Positions 50,122 to 59,433 of a stretch of DNA of 64,000 bases are shown here, one piece after another; position 1 is the first letter of the stretch, and each line of letters begins with the position of its first letter. Both the position numbers and the translations under genes were made by a program. Source of the stretch: JAFDVL01 sp963794955 (GTDB lineage: Bacteria > Acidobacteriota > Blastocatellia > RBC074); the NCBI GenBank assembly GCA_963794955.1, contig CAWCGF010000026.1, forward strand, positions 62,001 through 126,000. The letters are read 5' to 3'. The notes below the pieces were generated by a model. The model worked only from the letters and a program-made list of their open reading frames with translations. It did no database searches and was not told the DNA's origin.

Positions 50122-50763
50122 ATGATCGCAACTAAAAATGCCTGGCTCAAAAAATTTAACGGATTGTCATTGGTAACACTGCTAACACTATCTACATCCT
50201 TCTCTGTCATCGCAGATTCTAAGCATAAGACCGAGACCAATTCTGCCTATCCAGTTAGCATAGAGAATTTTGGTAAAGTGAATGATCACTATTATCGTGG
50301 CGCACAACCCACACAAGAAGAATATAGACAACTTGCCAAGCTTGGAATCAAAACAGTTATTGATCTGCGTCAGGATGTTAAGGAGTTTGCAAAGTCGAGT
50401 GCGGAGAGCAGTGGTTTACAGTACATTAACTTTCCTATGAATGACAAAAAATATCCGCAAGCAAATACTGCACAAAAGTTCCTGGAGATCGCCAATAATC
50501 CAACGAATTGGCCTATTTACGTGCATTGCGCTGGGGGGCGTCATCGTACAGGCGTCATGACTGCGGCATATCGCATTACAGTAGATGGCTGGGATATGGC
50601 TCGTTCCTATGCAGAGATGAAGCAATATGATTTCTATACCGCTTGGGGACATCAAGCAATGAAAGATTACATCTTCGATTTCTACAAAGAAGCCAAACAG
50701 AAAGAAACGCTTGCCGCACAGCAAAACGTGGCTACGACTGCCACTGAAGAAAAGCACCAGTAA
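50122..50763 (+). CDS. Exported tyrosine/dual-specificity phosphatase
   Basis: A 213-residue protein with a signal-like N-terminus (LSLVTLLTLSTSFSVIADS). The phosphatase fold has NDHYYRGAQPTQEEYRQLAK, IKTVIDLRQDV, and the P-loop VHCAGGRHRTGVM, an exact C-x5-R signature with the catalytic Cys and Arg. The general-acid Asp is likely in PMNDKKYP. The C-terminus is a helical tail with Gln/Thr. Proteins of this type dephosphorylate phosphotyrosine, inositol phosphates or other phosphoesters. It lies 1.7 kb from the predicted secreted kinase, so the two could act on the same envelope targets (inference). A terminator follows. Confidence 0.88.
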   Translation: MIATKNAWLKKFNGLSLVTLLTLSTSFSVIADSKHKTETNSAYPVSIENFGKVNDHYYRGAQPTQEEYRQLAKLGIKTVIDLRQDVKEFAKSSAESSGLQYINFPMNDKKYPQANTAQKFLEIANNPTNWPIYVHCAGGRHRTGVMTAAYRITVDGWDMARSYAEMKQYDFYTAWGHQAMKDYIFDFYKEAKQKETLAAQQNVATTATEEKHQ

Positions 50764-50766
50764 GAA

Positions 50767-50796
50767 TGAAGAGCAAACTGGAAAGTTTGCTCTTCA
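50767..50796. terminator. Terminator between the phosphatase and permease genes
   Basis: A perfect 13-base-pair stem (50767-50779 with 50784-50796) capped by a GGAA tetraloop and followed by TTTTC. It serves convergent genes. Confidence 0.9.
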
Positions 50797-50850
50797 TTTT
50801 CAGAACGAAAAGGACGTAATGCTCTCTTCGGCTATAACCCAAAATACTGG

Positions 50851-52860
50851 TTATTCGCTCATCAGGAAAATCATCGGACGCACATCGTCTTCCGGCGTCC
50901 AATCCCAATAGCGCAGCAGAATCTTGTAAATCATCATCCCGGTTTCGCCTTCGCCAAAGAGCAAATATTTGACGGATTGAGACATTAAATTAAGGCGTGT
51001 GAGACCTACGAAAATGCTAATCGGATCAATCAATTCGCTAATGAAAGCAATGGTGTTGGCAATCGCAATGGCACCATGAACTTCGATCACAAAGTCATCA
51101 TTCTCGCGGAAAACGCGTACTTTCAACGGCGCTAAGAATTCACTACGATTATCCATAAACGTCACATGGACAAAGGCCAGCGGGCCTTGCACGTTATAAT
51201 GCTTGCGAATTTCTTTTTCCTTTAATGCGCGATGTTCTGGCGTTGACGTGCGGAGCGGCACCAGATTGACCTTTTTATTGACGATTTGTTTCCAGACTTC
51301 TTTAGACGCATCGTCGGTAAATTCAAACTGTGCGACTCGTAATTCGGTTGCCCGCTGATAACGACTAATCGCGCTAATGGTAATTACAACCAGAATAAAG
51401 ACCGCGGAAATGATGATCCCGTCGTGCCGTTCGATAATGTTGTCAATGAAGGTAAAAGCAAATACCGCCGCTACGACCCAGAAATAATTGCTCAGCATTT
51501 TATTGGACTCCTGCCCAATCAAGGGATCCTCGGATTTCTTTCGCAAGGCCAGCGCGACCGCAATCGCCGCTGACAACATTAAGGCCAACACACCCGTCGC
51601 ATACGCGCCACCTTGCGCTTCGACATTGGCCTTAAAAATCACGGTCACGATGACGCTGATAGCAAACAAGACAATGACCAGCGGCCTACGATATGCTGTC
51701 CAACGCGGTGCCATGCCAAAACGCGGTAAGTAGCGGGGGATCAGATTCAGTAAGCCTGCCATCGCGGACGCGCCCGCGAACCACAAAATCAAAATCGTCG
51801 AGAAGTCGTAGATGGAGCCGAAAATATTGCCAAGATATTGGTGGGCCAGAAATGCGATGGCGCGCCCCGACGCCTTGCCGCCTTCTTTGTAATCCGCTTC
51901 ATTGATGAGTAAGGTGGTCACAAAGCTCGATGTAATCAACAACACGCTCATAATCAAAGCCGCAGCGGCTAACAGCTTGCGCGTGTTTTTAATTCTTCCC
52001 ACAGGCGCTTTTCCGGCTTCTTCCAAGTGCCCTTCATAACCATCGTCATTAGCACCGCCTGAAACCAGCGGCATCACAGAAACGCCTGTTTCAAATCCGC
52101 TCAAGCCCAGTGCCAGTTTGGGAAAAGTAAACGCCGTGACAGCCAACAACGCAGGCAAACTGCCGCTGACTCTTGGATTGCCCCACATCATGCTTTGCCA
52201 GTTCGACAGCAAATCGGGATGGCTAAAAATTTCGATGAATCCACGCACTAAGACCACAGCGTTGAGCAATAAATACGGAATCGCAATCGCCGCTGCCAGC
52301 CCCAGGGCTTCAGCAAAGCCCTTAATAAACACAATGGCAAGCAGGGCTAATAATCCTATTGTAATGCTGACCTGATGGCCTTCGAGGTAATGATGCAACA
52401 GCGGGTTTTCAATGGCGTGTTGCGCTGCATCTGCGGCTGAAAGCGTCATGGTAATCACAAAGTCCGTCGCGGCAAATCCAATCAACACGAGCACGAACAA
52501 CTTGCTTTTCCAACCTGTCAGCAAATTTTCAAGCATCGCAATTGAGCCCTGTCCAGCATAAGAACGCGAGGCAACCTGTGCATACACCGGCAGCGCACAG
52601 AGCAAGGTCACAATCACGAGCAGGATTGTCGCCAGCGGCGAAATCGCTCCGGCAGCAAGCAAAGCAATCCCTGGCTGATAGCCAAGTGTTGAAAAATAAT
52701 CGACGCCGGTCAGCCAAAGCACCAAATACCAGGGATGCGTTTTATGATCGGCGTGCTGTGCATCCAGGCTGCCACCACGAAAGAGCCAACGCCCAAAGAT
52801 TGTGCGAGGCATAGAATCATGGGCGGTCGGAAGAGTCCGAATTATGTTTTCCTGATCCAT
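50851..52860 (-). CDS. APC-superfamily permease with C-terminal soluble domain
   Basis: A 669-residue transporter. About 12 to 14 spans lie between residues 50 and 500, starting WYLVLWLTGVDYFSTLGYQP, with the glycine-rich loop GVDYFSTLGYQPGIA that marks amino-acid/polyamine/organocation carriers of the KUP-like and APC type. Later spans include VLVLIGFAATDFVITMTLSA and ILILWFAGASAMAGLLNLIP. The last 150 residues are soluble and alpha/beta (LAFVHVTFMDNRSEFLAPLK), like the regulatory tails of potassium or amino-acid carriers. AAGGAAA precedes the ATG. It is 106 bases downstream of aguA on the same strand, which hints at a polyamine or agmatine substrate, but that is only context. Confidence 0.8.
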   Translation of the reverse strand: MDQENIIRTLPTAHDSMPRTIFGRWLFRGGSLDAQHADHKTHPWYLVLWLTGVDYFSTLGYQPGIALLAAGAISPLATILLVIVTLLCALPVYAQVASRSYAGQGSIAMLENLLTGWKSKLFVLVLIGFAATDFVITMTLSAADAAQHAIENPLLHHYLEGHQVSITIGLLALLAIVFIKGFAEALGLAAAIAIPYLLLNAVVLVRGFIEIFSHPDLLSNWQSMMWGNPRVSGSLPALLAVTAFTFPKLALGLSGFETGVSVMPLVSGGANDDGYEGHLEEAGKAPVGRIKNTRKLLAAAALIMSVLLITSSFVTTLLINEADYKEGGKASGRAIAFLAHQYLGNIFGSIYDFSTILILWFAGASAMAGLLNLIPRYLPRFGMAPRWTAYRRPLVIVLFAISVIVTVIFKANVEAQGGAYATGVLALMLSAAIAVALALRKKSEDPLIGQESNKMLSNYFWVVAAVFAFTFIDNIIERHDGIIISAVFILVVITISAISRYQRATELRVAQFEFTDDASKEVWKQIVNKKVNLVPLRTSTPEHRALKEKEIRKHYNVQGPLAFVHVTFMDNRSEFLAPLKVRVFRENDDFVIEVHGAIAIANTIAFISELIDPISIFVGLTRLNLMSQSVKYLLFGEGETGMMIYKILLRYWDWTPEDDVRPMIFLMSE

Positions 52861-52966
52861 TCTTTTTTCCTTGATCGCCACTGATTCACCTCGCTGATTG
52901 CTGGCGGGAGACTGGCTCAGCCGTAAAGTTCAATCGGTATAAATGGGGGAAGCGGTTGGCGAATAG

Positions 52967-54022
52967 TCAAATAGCGGGTTGCTGTTGTGTCACGCAGTGA
53001 AGGGCACCCAATCCCCAAATCAAATCGGTACAATCAATACCTATCACCTGGCGCTGGGGAAATAACTCCTGCAATATTGCTAGCGCACGTGCATCGTTTG
53101 CGTGACGGTACGTCGGCACTAAAACGGACGTGTTGGCAATATAAAAATTCGCGTAACTTGCAGGCAAACGCTGTTCCTCGTAATAGATTGCACCCGGCAT
53201 GGGCAGCGTAACAATGCGAAATGGATTGCCGTCTTGATCCTTCATCGTTTGCAACCGTTCGTAATTTTCTTTGAGCGGGGCATAGTTTTCGTCGCTTCGG
53301 TCTTCTTCAATGACAGTCACGATGGTATCGGCGGAAGTGAAGCGCGTCAGGTCATCAATGTGACCATCCGTGTCATCGCCGACGATGCCATCGCCCAGCC
53401 ACAAAATATTCGTCACGCCCAGATAATCGCGTAGGTATCGTTCAATTTGCTCTTTCGTTAAGTGCGGGTTGCGATTGGGATTCAGCAAACAGGATTCAGT
53501 TGTTAGCAAGCTGCCTTTGCCGTTGACATCCAGCGAGCCGCCTTCCATCACGATGCCTGGTGTGAATAGCGTTTCGTTGCACTCGTGCGCGATACGCGTC
53601 GGTACCACATCGTCCAAATCGTATGGCGGATATTTGTTGCCCCACGCGTTGTACCCCCAATCATTGATCGCACGTTCGCGCTTGTTATGGACGGTGCGCG
53701 TCACATAAATCGGCCCGTGATCGCGGCACCATGCGTCGTTGGTTGGATGGAAATGAAACGTCACGCGGCTGAGAGTAACTGCGGCTTTACGCAATTCGAC
53801 GCGTACGCGTTCGGCAAAATCTTCATCCGCGACATTGATGCGAACCCGTTCCGATTCGGTTAAGCGTTTGGTCAGTTCGGCAAAGATGGCGGGTACTGGC
53901 TCGAACTTGCCGGGCCAGCTTGCTTCTTTGTGCGGCCACGAAAGCCACGTCGCTTCGTGCGGTTCCCACTCAGCAGGCATTCGATAGCCAAGAGCGCGGG
54001 GGGGTTGTGTAGATTGGTTCAT
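52967..54022 (-). CDS. aguA: Agmatine deiminase
   Basis: A 351-residue hydrolase that converts agmatine to N-carbamoylputrescine and ammonia. The N-terminus PAEWEPHEATWLSWPHKEAS is the Agmatine_deiminase (PPADI) signature. Further marks are NDAWCRDHGPIYVT, GYNAWGNKYPPYDLDD, the substrate loop GGSLDVNGKGSLLTTESCLL, DGHIDDLTRF, and the nucleophilic Cys in LGALHCVTQQQP near the end. The length is right. It follows the N-carbamoylputrescine amidase gene by 39 bases, forming an aguBA operon for putrescine synthesis from arginine. The ATG at 54022 is favoured over a TTG at 54055. Confidence 0.94.
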   Translation of the reverse strand: MNQSTQPPRALGYRMPAEWEPHEATWLSWPHKEASWPGKFEPVPAIFAELTKRLTESERVRINVADEDFAERVRVELRKAAVTLSRVTFHFHPTNDAWCRDHGPIYVTRTVHNKRERAINDWGYNAWGNKYPPYDLDDVVPTRIAHECNETLFTPGIVMEGGSLDVNGKGSLLTTESCLLNPNRNPHLTKEQIERYLRDYLGVTNILWLGDGIVGDDTDGHIDDLTRFTSADTIVTVIEEDRSDENYAPLKENYERLQTMKDQDGNPFRIVTLPMPGAIYYEEQRLPASYANFYIANTSVLVPTYRHANDARALAILQELFPQRQVIGIDCTDLIWGLGALHCVTQQQPAI

Positions 54023-54061
54023 TTGCTTCAAAATCGAAGAGAGAGCAAAAGGCAAAAGGCC

Positions 54062-54946
54062 TCAGTCAATCATCCGTTTCGTAATCTCGCCATACGCATC
54101 AATGCGGCGGTCGCGCAAAAACGGCCAGTGCGTGCGTTGCACATCCAACTTGTCGAAGTCTACTTCCGCAATCAGAATTTCTTCCCTATGTACATCGCCT
54201 TTCGTCAGGATTTGCCCCGACGGATCAGCCAAAAAGCTTTGCCCCCAAAACTGAATGCCTTTACCCGCATGTTCAGCAGGTGTAGGTTCATGGCCGACGC
54301 GATTGATTGCTGCCACGTATACCCCATTGGCAATCGCGTGGCTGCGTTGAATCGTTTCCCACGAGGAATGCTGGCGTTCGCCATACTCTTCAAACTCATC
54401 CGGCTGCCAGCCAATCGCGGTCGGATAAAACAGGATTTGCGCGCCGCTCAGCGCCGTCAGCCGCGCGCCTTCGGGATACCATTGATCCCAACAAATCAGC
54501 ACGCCGATTTTGCCATAGCGCGTGTCAAAGGACTTAAAGCCCAAATCGCCGGGCGTGAAATAAAACTTCTCGTAAAACAGCGGATCGTCGGGGATATGCA
54601 TTTTGCGGTACTTGCCCAGCAGTTTGCCATCCGCATCAATTACGACTGCCGTGTTGTGATATAAGCCCGGCGCGCGTCGCTCGAATAACGAGGCGACGAT
54701 GACGACTTCGTGTTTGGCCGCAACGGCACATAACGCTTCCGTCGTCGGGCCGGGAATTGGCTCGGCCAATTTGAAATGCTCGTGATTTTCAGTTTGGCAA
54801 AAATAGAGCGAGGTAAAAAGCTCTTGCGTGCAGATAATCTTGGCACCCTGCTGCGCGGCGGCTTCAATCTTCGCCAGACACTTCGCCACGTTTTCGTGCG
54901 GGTCTGCAGTGCAAGTCATTTGAATCAAACCAATCGTTGTTTTCAT
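54062..54946 (-). CDS. aguB: N-carbamoylputrescine amidase
   Basis: A 294-residue nitrilase-superfamily enzyme that releases putrescine, CO2 and ammonia from N-carbamoylputrescine. The Glu-Lys-Cys triad is present: Glu in IICTQELFTSLYF, Lys in LGKYRKMHIPDDPLFYEK and Cys in GVLICWDQWYPEGAR. The phrases IPDDPLFYEKFYFTPGDLG and GVYVAAINRVGHE are typical of AguB. AguA follows 39 bases downstream. The start at 54946 gives KTTIGLIQM, the usual beginning of the fold. Confidence 0.94.
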   Translation of the reverse strand: MKTTIGLIQMTCTADPHENVAKCLAKIEAAAQQGAKIICTQELFTSLYFCQTENHEHFKLAEPIPGPTTEALCAVAAKHEVVIVASLFERRAPGLYHNTAVVIDADGKLLGKYRKMHIPDDPLFYEKFYFTPGDLGFKSFDTRYGKIGVLICWDQWYPEGARLTALSGAQILFYPTAIGWQPDEFEEYGERQHSSWETIQRSHAIANGVYVAAINRVGHEPTPAEHAGKGIQFWGQSFLADPSGQILTKGDVHREEILIAEVDFDKLDVQRTHWPFLRDRRIDAYGEITKRMID

Positions 54947-55099
54947 AACGCGGGAATTATAGCGAATGTTACGCAAACTGCCAGTTTGCCGGAAACAACA
55001 AAAGCCGATTGACGCGAATATCAGCCGTGCAGTACCTTGTTCCTTCCGTCTGGGTTCCCAATTGAAATCTATTTACAGAAAACTAGCGACTACTTAACT

Positions 55100-55843
55100 A
55101 TGGCAGAAGAACAAATTATTACCCAAGCTGGCCCGCCCAAATCCATCATCCGCGAATACGCTGAAATGATTTTGGTGACAGGCGTGCAGGTGCTGTTTCT
55201 AATGACGTTTATTTTTCAGGCGATGAACGTGCCGACTGGCTCGATGCAGAACACCATCAACATCGGCGATCAGTTTTTCGTCAACAAATTTCTTTATGGC
55301 AAACCGACGCCGTTCTTGAGCGCACTCCTGCCACAGCGCGAAATCCAGCGCGGCGACATCGTCGTGTTCAAATATCCGATCATGCCAACGGTCAATTACA
55401 TCAAGCGTTGTATTGGCTTGCCCGGCGACGAAATCCTGGTCAAAGATCGTAAGGTCTACATCAATGGCAAGGAATTGCCCGAGCAGAAAGTTACAGTTGA
55501 TATTCCGGGCAACGCGCAACTACTCTCCGCGTTGCCAGTCATCAACGAAGAGACGCTGCCGCCGGGCGCGACCTACAAAACCTATCACCAAGAAGATTCG
55601 GAAGACTATCACGCCATGAAATTTGCGGTGGGGACGCCGTTCAAAATTCCTGAAGGCCAGTACTTTATGATGGGCGACAGCCGCGACAACAGTCAGGACG
55701 GTCGCTTCTGGGGTACCGTGCCGCGCTCGTATATCGTAGGCCGCCCGCTCTATGTGTATTGGTCGTACAATTCGCAAGACCCCGAAGGCACGAACTTTTT
55801 TAGTTACATCAAGTGGCGACGAATGGGGACGGCCTTGAAGTAA
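55100..55843 (+). CDS. lepB: Signal peptidase I
   Basis: A 247-residue membrane protease that removes signal peptides from exported proteins. One membrane span (MILVTGVQVLFLMTFIFQA) is followed by the catalytic boxes: Ser48 in PTGSMQNTI, GDIVVFKYP, Lys102 in NYIKRCIGLPGD, and GDSRDNSQDGRFWG. The Ser-Lys dyad is complete. A 70-residue insert between boxes D and E (QKVTVDIPGNAQLLSALPVI) lengthens the periplasmic part. The ATG at 55100 is preferred to one 21 codons upstream. No clear ribosome site is present. It is followed by ppk1 after 52 bases. Confidence 0.93.
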   Translation: MAEEQIITQAGPPKSIIREYAEMILVTGVQVLFLMTFIFQAMNVPTGSMQNTINIGDQFFVNKFLYGKPTPFLSALLPQREIQRGDIVVFKYPIMPTVNYIKRCIGLPGDEILVKDRKVYINGKELPEQKVTVDIPGNAQLLSALPVINEETLPPGATYKTYHQEDSEDYHAMKFAVGTPFKIPEGQYFMMGDSRDNSQDGRFWGTVPRSYIVGRPLYVYWSYNSQDPEGTNFFSYIKWRRMGTALK

Positions 55844-55895
55844 TTATTGGTCATTGGTGGGCGAGCGAGGTCAGCGCCCCCAAGGTTGAGATATT

Positions 55896-58004
55896 ATGAC
55901 TGTCGAAGTATTAGAAAGGCCGGTGACACCGCCTGTCGCGGCGCAAGAAATCCGGCGCCCGGAACCGGAAGAAAACCTCTTCCTCAATCGTGAGCTAAGT
56001 TGGATTGAGTTCAATCGCCGTGTCCTGGAAGAAGCCTTGGACGAAACGCAACCGCTGCTCGAACGCTTGAAATTTCTGGCCATTTTTTCTACCAACCTCG
56101 ACGAGTTTTTCATGGTGCGCGTGTCCGGGTTGCAGGAGCAGTTGGAAGCTGACCCGTCTACGCTTTCGCCGGATGGGTTAAATCCGGCTATGCAATTGCG
56201 CTTAATTTCCAAGCAATTGCGCGAACTACTACAGCAACAAATGGCCTGCCTCAACGATGTCTTGCGGCGCTTGGCACAGCATGGCGTGCGCATTGTTCCT
56301 TATGCGGAGGTTTCTGAAGCGCAACGGAAAATGCTGCGGCAGATGTTTACCGAGCGTATCTTTCCCGTCCTGACGCCACTCTCGTTCGATCCCGGTCATC
56401 CGTTCCCCTACATTTCTAATATCAGCATGAACCTCGGCACCTTCGTAGTGCCAGAGCAATCACACAATGAAGAAGAAACGAAATTCGCGCGCATCAAGCT
56501 GCCGCCCAACGTGCCGCGTTTGATTCGATTGGGGGGGGGAGATTTTCATTTTGTGCTATTGGAAGAACTGATCGCCGCGCATATTGAAACGCTTTTCCCC
56601 GGCATGCGTGTGCTGGAATGCCAGCCGTTTCGTATCACGCGCGATGCCGACATCGAAATCGAAGAAGATGAAGCGGGCGATTTGCTGAAATCCGTTGAGC
56701 AGCAATTGCGACAACGTCGCTTCGGCTTCGGCGTGCGGTTGGAAGTGGCCGCAGGGATGAGCGAACGGATGGTGGCGTTGCACAAAAGGGCGCTGGAACT
56801 GGTGGATCAGGATGTCTATTCGTGTGAGGGGATAATCAATATTCCTGATCTCATGGCGCTCTACAAACTCGAACTGCCGAAGTTGAAGGACAAGCCCTAC
56901 ACACCAGCCACGCCCGCTGTGTTGAAAACGGCTGACTCTATCTTCGATGTCATACGGCACCAGGACATCTTATTGCATCATCCCTATGATTCATTTGCGC
57001 CTGTGATTGAATTCCTGCGTACGGCGGCGCGCGATCCCAATGTTTTAGCTATCAAACAAACGCTCTATCGTGTCGGGCCAGATTCACCCATTGTGCAGAC
57101 GTTGATTGAAGCCGCCGAACACGGCAAACAAGTCGCGGTGTTGGTGGAATTGAAAGCACGCTTTGACGAAGAGAACAATATCCAATGGGCACGACGCTTG
57201 GAAAAAGCGGGCGTGCATGTGGTGTATGGCTTGCTCGGCCTGAAAACCCACTCCAAAGTAGCCCTGGTCATCCGCCAGGAAGACAATGCCATTCGCCGCT
57301 ATGTCCATCTGGGTACGGGAAATTACAATGGTGTTACGTCGCGGATTTATACCGATCTGGGTATCTTCACCTGCGATCCAGATTTTGGCGCAGATGCTTC
57401 GGAGCTATTCAACTTCCTCACTGGATATTCGCATCAAAGCAACTATCGCAAGCTGCTGGTTGCGCCCGTCAATTTGCGCGAACGATTTATCGAACTTATT
57501 CGCCGCGAAGTCGCGCATCATCAAGCCGGACGCAAAGCGGGTATCATTGCCAAATTCAATAGTCTGACCGACACCAGCATCATTGAAGAATTGTATGCGG
57601 CTTCGCGCGCCGGTGTGCCGATTGACTTGATCGTACGCGGCATCTGTTGCCTGCGACCGGGTCTTGCAGGGCATAGCGAGACGATTCGCGTTGGCAGTAT
57701 TGTGGGACGCTTTCTGGAACATTCGCGGGCCTACTGTTTCTTGAACGGCGGCACAGAGGAAGTCTATCTGGGCAGCGCCGACTGGATGAGCCGCAATTTG
57801 GATCGTCGTGTTGAAGTGATCTTCCCGGTGCGCGATGAACGCCTGCGCGAACGCGTGCGTCGTGAGGTGCTGGATGTTCCCTTGGCCGATCACGTCAAAA
57901 TGCGCTGGCTGCAATCAGATGGAACCTACCTGCGACCTGCCCCGCGCAATGATGGCGCGCTCAACTCACAGGAATATTTGCTCAGTCTGGTACAAGGGAA
58001 TTAA
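55896..58004 (+). CDS. ppk1: Polyphosphate kinase 1
   Basis: A 702-residue enzyme that makes polyphosphate from ATP, reversibly. The N domain opens FLNRELSWIEFNRRVLEEAL. The head domain includes ARIKLPPNVPRLI. The PLD-like catalytic half has LAIKQTLYRVGPDSPIVQTL, the phospho-acceptor His471 in YVHLGTGNYNGVT (E. coli His435 equivalent), and His609 in EHSRAYCF (His592 equivalent). The length is normal. It is close to hpnK (15 bases), and polyphosphate is tied to stress survival, which fits the rest of the window. Confidence 0.96.
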   Translation: MTVEVLERPVTPPVAAQEIRRPEPEENLFLNRELSWIEFNRRVLEEALDETQPLLERLKFLAIFSTNLDEFFMVRVSGLQEQLEADPSTLSPDGLNPAMQLRLISKQLRELLQQQMACLNDVLRRLAQHGVRIVPYAEVSEAQRKMLRQMFTERIFPVLTPLSFDPGHPFPYISNISMNLGTFVVPEQSHNEEETKFARIKLPPNVPRLIRLGGGDFHFVLLEELIAAHIETLFPGMRVLECQPFRITRDADIEIEEDEAGDLLKSVEQQLRQRRFGFGVRLEVAAGMSERMVALHKRALELVDQDVYSCEGIINIPDLMALYKLELPKLKDKPYTPATPAVLKTADSIFDVIRHQDILLHHPYDSFAPVIEFLRTAARDPNVLAIKQTLYRVGPDSPIVQTLIEAAEHGKQVAVLVELKARFDEENNIQWARRLEKAGVHVVYGLLGLKTHSKVALVIRQEDNAIRRYVHLGTGNYNGVTSRIYTDLGIFTCDPDFGADASELFNFLTGYSHQSNYRKLLVAPVNLRERFIELIRREVAHHQAGRKAGIIAKFNSLTDTSIIEELYAASRAGVPIDLIVRGICCLRPGLAGHSETIRVGSIVGRFLEHSRAYCFLNGGTEEVYLGSADWMSRNLDRRVEVIFPVRDERLRERVRREVLDVPLADHVKMRWLQSDGTYLRPAPRNDGALNSQEYLLSLVQGN

Positions 58005-58019
58005 GAGCCGCTGTTTAGC

Positions 58020-58931
58020 ATGTTAGAAGCTGCCCCGCCCGTTGATCGTCAATCCCGCACGCCTCTCATCATCAATGCGGATGACTTTGGGTATTCCTCC
58101 GCTGTCAATCGCGCCATTCTGCAAGCGCATCGGGAAGGCGTCTTGACCAGTACCAGCCTGATGGTCAATGAACGCGCGGTGGACGAGGCAATACAACTGG
58201 CTAAAGAAACTCCCGCGCTGGCGGTCGGTCTTCATCTCGTGCTAGTGCTGGGACGATCTGCGTTGCCATCTTCTGTCATTCCGCATCTCGTTAATCCTGA
58301 CGGAAATTTCACTACCAGTTCCTTCATCGCAGGTATCAAGTATTTCTTCAGCCCGGCAGCGCGCCGCGAACTCAAACAGGAAATGCGCGCCCAGTTCGAG
58401 AAATTCCGCGCGACCGGGCTGCCCTTCTCCCACGTAGACGGGCACACACATTTGCACATGCATCCGGTGGTTTTCGATGAACTCATCAAGCTCTGCGAAG
58501 AATACGGCGTCAAGCGCCTGCGCGTCGTGAAAGGCGAAATACGGCTGAGCCTGCGCCTGGATCGCAGTCAACTGCCGATCAAATTAGTCTTGGGCGGGGT
58601 CTTCAATTTACTGGCGCGTCATTGCGAGAAGAAGTTGCGCGGGCGCGGGTTTGTGGTGCCCGAAAAAGTCTACGGCTTATTGCAAACTGGCAATATGAAC
58701 GAGGATTATTGGCTTTGGTTATTGCTACAAATGCCACGCACAGCCAGTGAAATTTATACGCATCCGCTTGCCGCTGATGCGGAAGAATGGAATATCCAGG
58801 AAAACCCGCGCGGCGCAATTGAGTTACAAGCCTTGTTGAGTCCGTGCGTTCGTGAAGCCATCAAGGCTGCGGGCTTTGAACTATCAAGTTACGAACGGTG
58901 CCGGACAACTTATCTGAAACCTAAAATCTGA
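58020..58931 (+). CDS. hpnK: HpnK-type hopanoid deacetylase (YdjC/ChbG superfamily)
   Basis: A 303-residue deacetylase. YdjC-family metal ligands are visible: Asp pair in IINADDFGYS, His in LAVGLHLVL, and HVDGHTHLHMHP. These fit the HpnK subfamily that removes the acetyl group from N-acetylglucosaminyl-bacteriohopanetetrol. The C-terminal half has VYGLLQTGNMNEDYWLWLLL, which is typical of HpnK. The hpnI-containing gene lies 500 bases downstream, supporting the pathway. No signal peptide is visible. A diacetylchitobiose-type ChbG is less likely because of that context. Confidence 0.88.
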   Translation: MLEAAPPVDRQSRTPLIINADDFGYSSAVNRAILQAHREGVLTSTSLMVNERAVDEAIQLAKETPALAVGLHLVLVLGRSALPSSVIPHLVNPDGNFTTSSFIAGIKYFFSPAARRELKQEMRAQFEKFRATGLPFSHVDGHTHLHMHPVVFDELIKLCEEYGVKRLRVVKGEIRLSLRLDRSQLPIKLVLGGVFNLLARHCEKKLRGRGFVVPEKVYGLLQTGNMNEDYWLWLLLQMPRTASEIYTHPLAADAEEWNIQENPRGAIELQALLSPCVREAIKAAGFELSSYERCRTTYLKPKI

Positions 58932-58949
58932 CCGCTTAAACCTGATTTT

Positions 58950-58981
58950 CTAAAACCCAGGTTGCAGGTCCTTGGTTTTAG
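58950..58981. repeat. Hairpin downstream of hpnK
   Basis: CTAAAACC pairs with GGTTTTAG (58950-58957 with 58974-58981) in the 76-base gap before the EmrE-like gene. It may weaken or end the upstream transcript. Confidence 0.5.
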
Positions 58982-59007
58982 GTTTCAGTGAAGAAAGTAT
59001 TTCGCAC

Positions 59008-59433
59008 ATGAAAACTCTCGTCACTTTATTTTTCGCTATCGTCTGCCAAACGCTCGGTGATGTGTGCTTGACCAAGGGGATGAAATCTATCGGCGAGGTC
59101 AACACACTCGACCCGCTGGAATTGCTCCAGATTGGGCTGCAAGTTTTCACAAATCCGTTTATCTGGCTGGGTATTGGCGTGCTTACGGTTTTTTATTTTC
59201 TTTATTTGGCGGCGCTGTCGTGGGCGGATTTGAGTTATGTGTTGCCGGTGACGGCCTTTGGCTACACGTTGAATGCGGTGATGGCGAAGTGGCTCTTGCA
59301 CGAACAGATTTCGTTGACGCGTTGGCTTGGAACGTTCGTCATTTGCCTTGGGGTGGCCGTTGTCGCGCGCACCGAACAAAAAACAACGGGGGCGCACGAG
59401 CCGGTATTGTTTCCCGGAGAAGAGACGGAATGA
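59008..59433 (+). CDS. EmrE/EamA-like small multidrug-type membrane protein
   Basis: A 141-residue protein with four hydrophobic segments: TLVTLFFAIVCQTLGDVCLT, FIWLGIGVLTVFYFLYLAAL, YVLPVTAFGYTLNAVMAKWL and LGTFVICLGVAVVARTEQ. This is the single EamA/SMR half-transporter fold. The KGMKSIGEV, LSWADLSYVLPVTAFGY and WLLHEQISLTRWLGT blocks recur in the N-terminal part of the next protein (KQVGELS, LSYADLSYIIPLTAISY, LLLHERISAARWRGT), so the two are paralogues. It is translationally coupled to that gene (ATGA overlap). The pair could flip the hopanoid intermediate or its sugar donor, which is inference. Confidence 0.8.
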   Translation: MKTLVTLFFAIVCQTLGDVCLTKGMKSIGEVNTLDPLELLQIGLQVFTNPFIWLGIGVLTVFYFLYLAALSWADLSYVLPVTAFGYTLNAVMAKWLLHEQISLTRWLGTFVICLGVAVVARTEQKTTGAHEPVLFPGEETE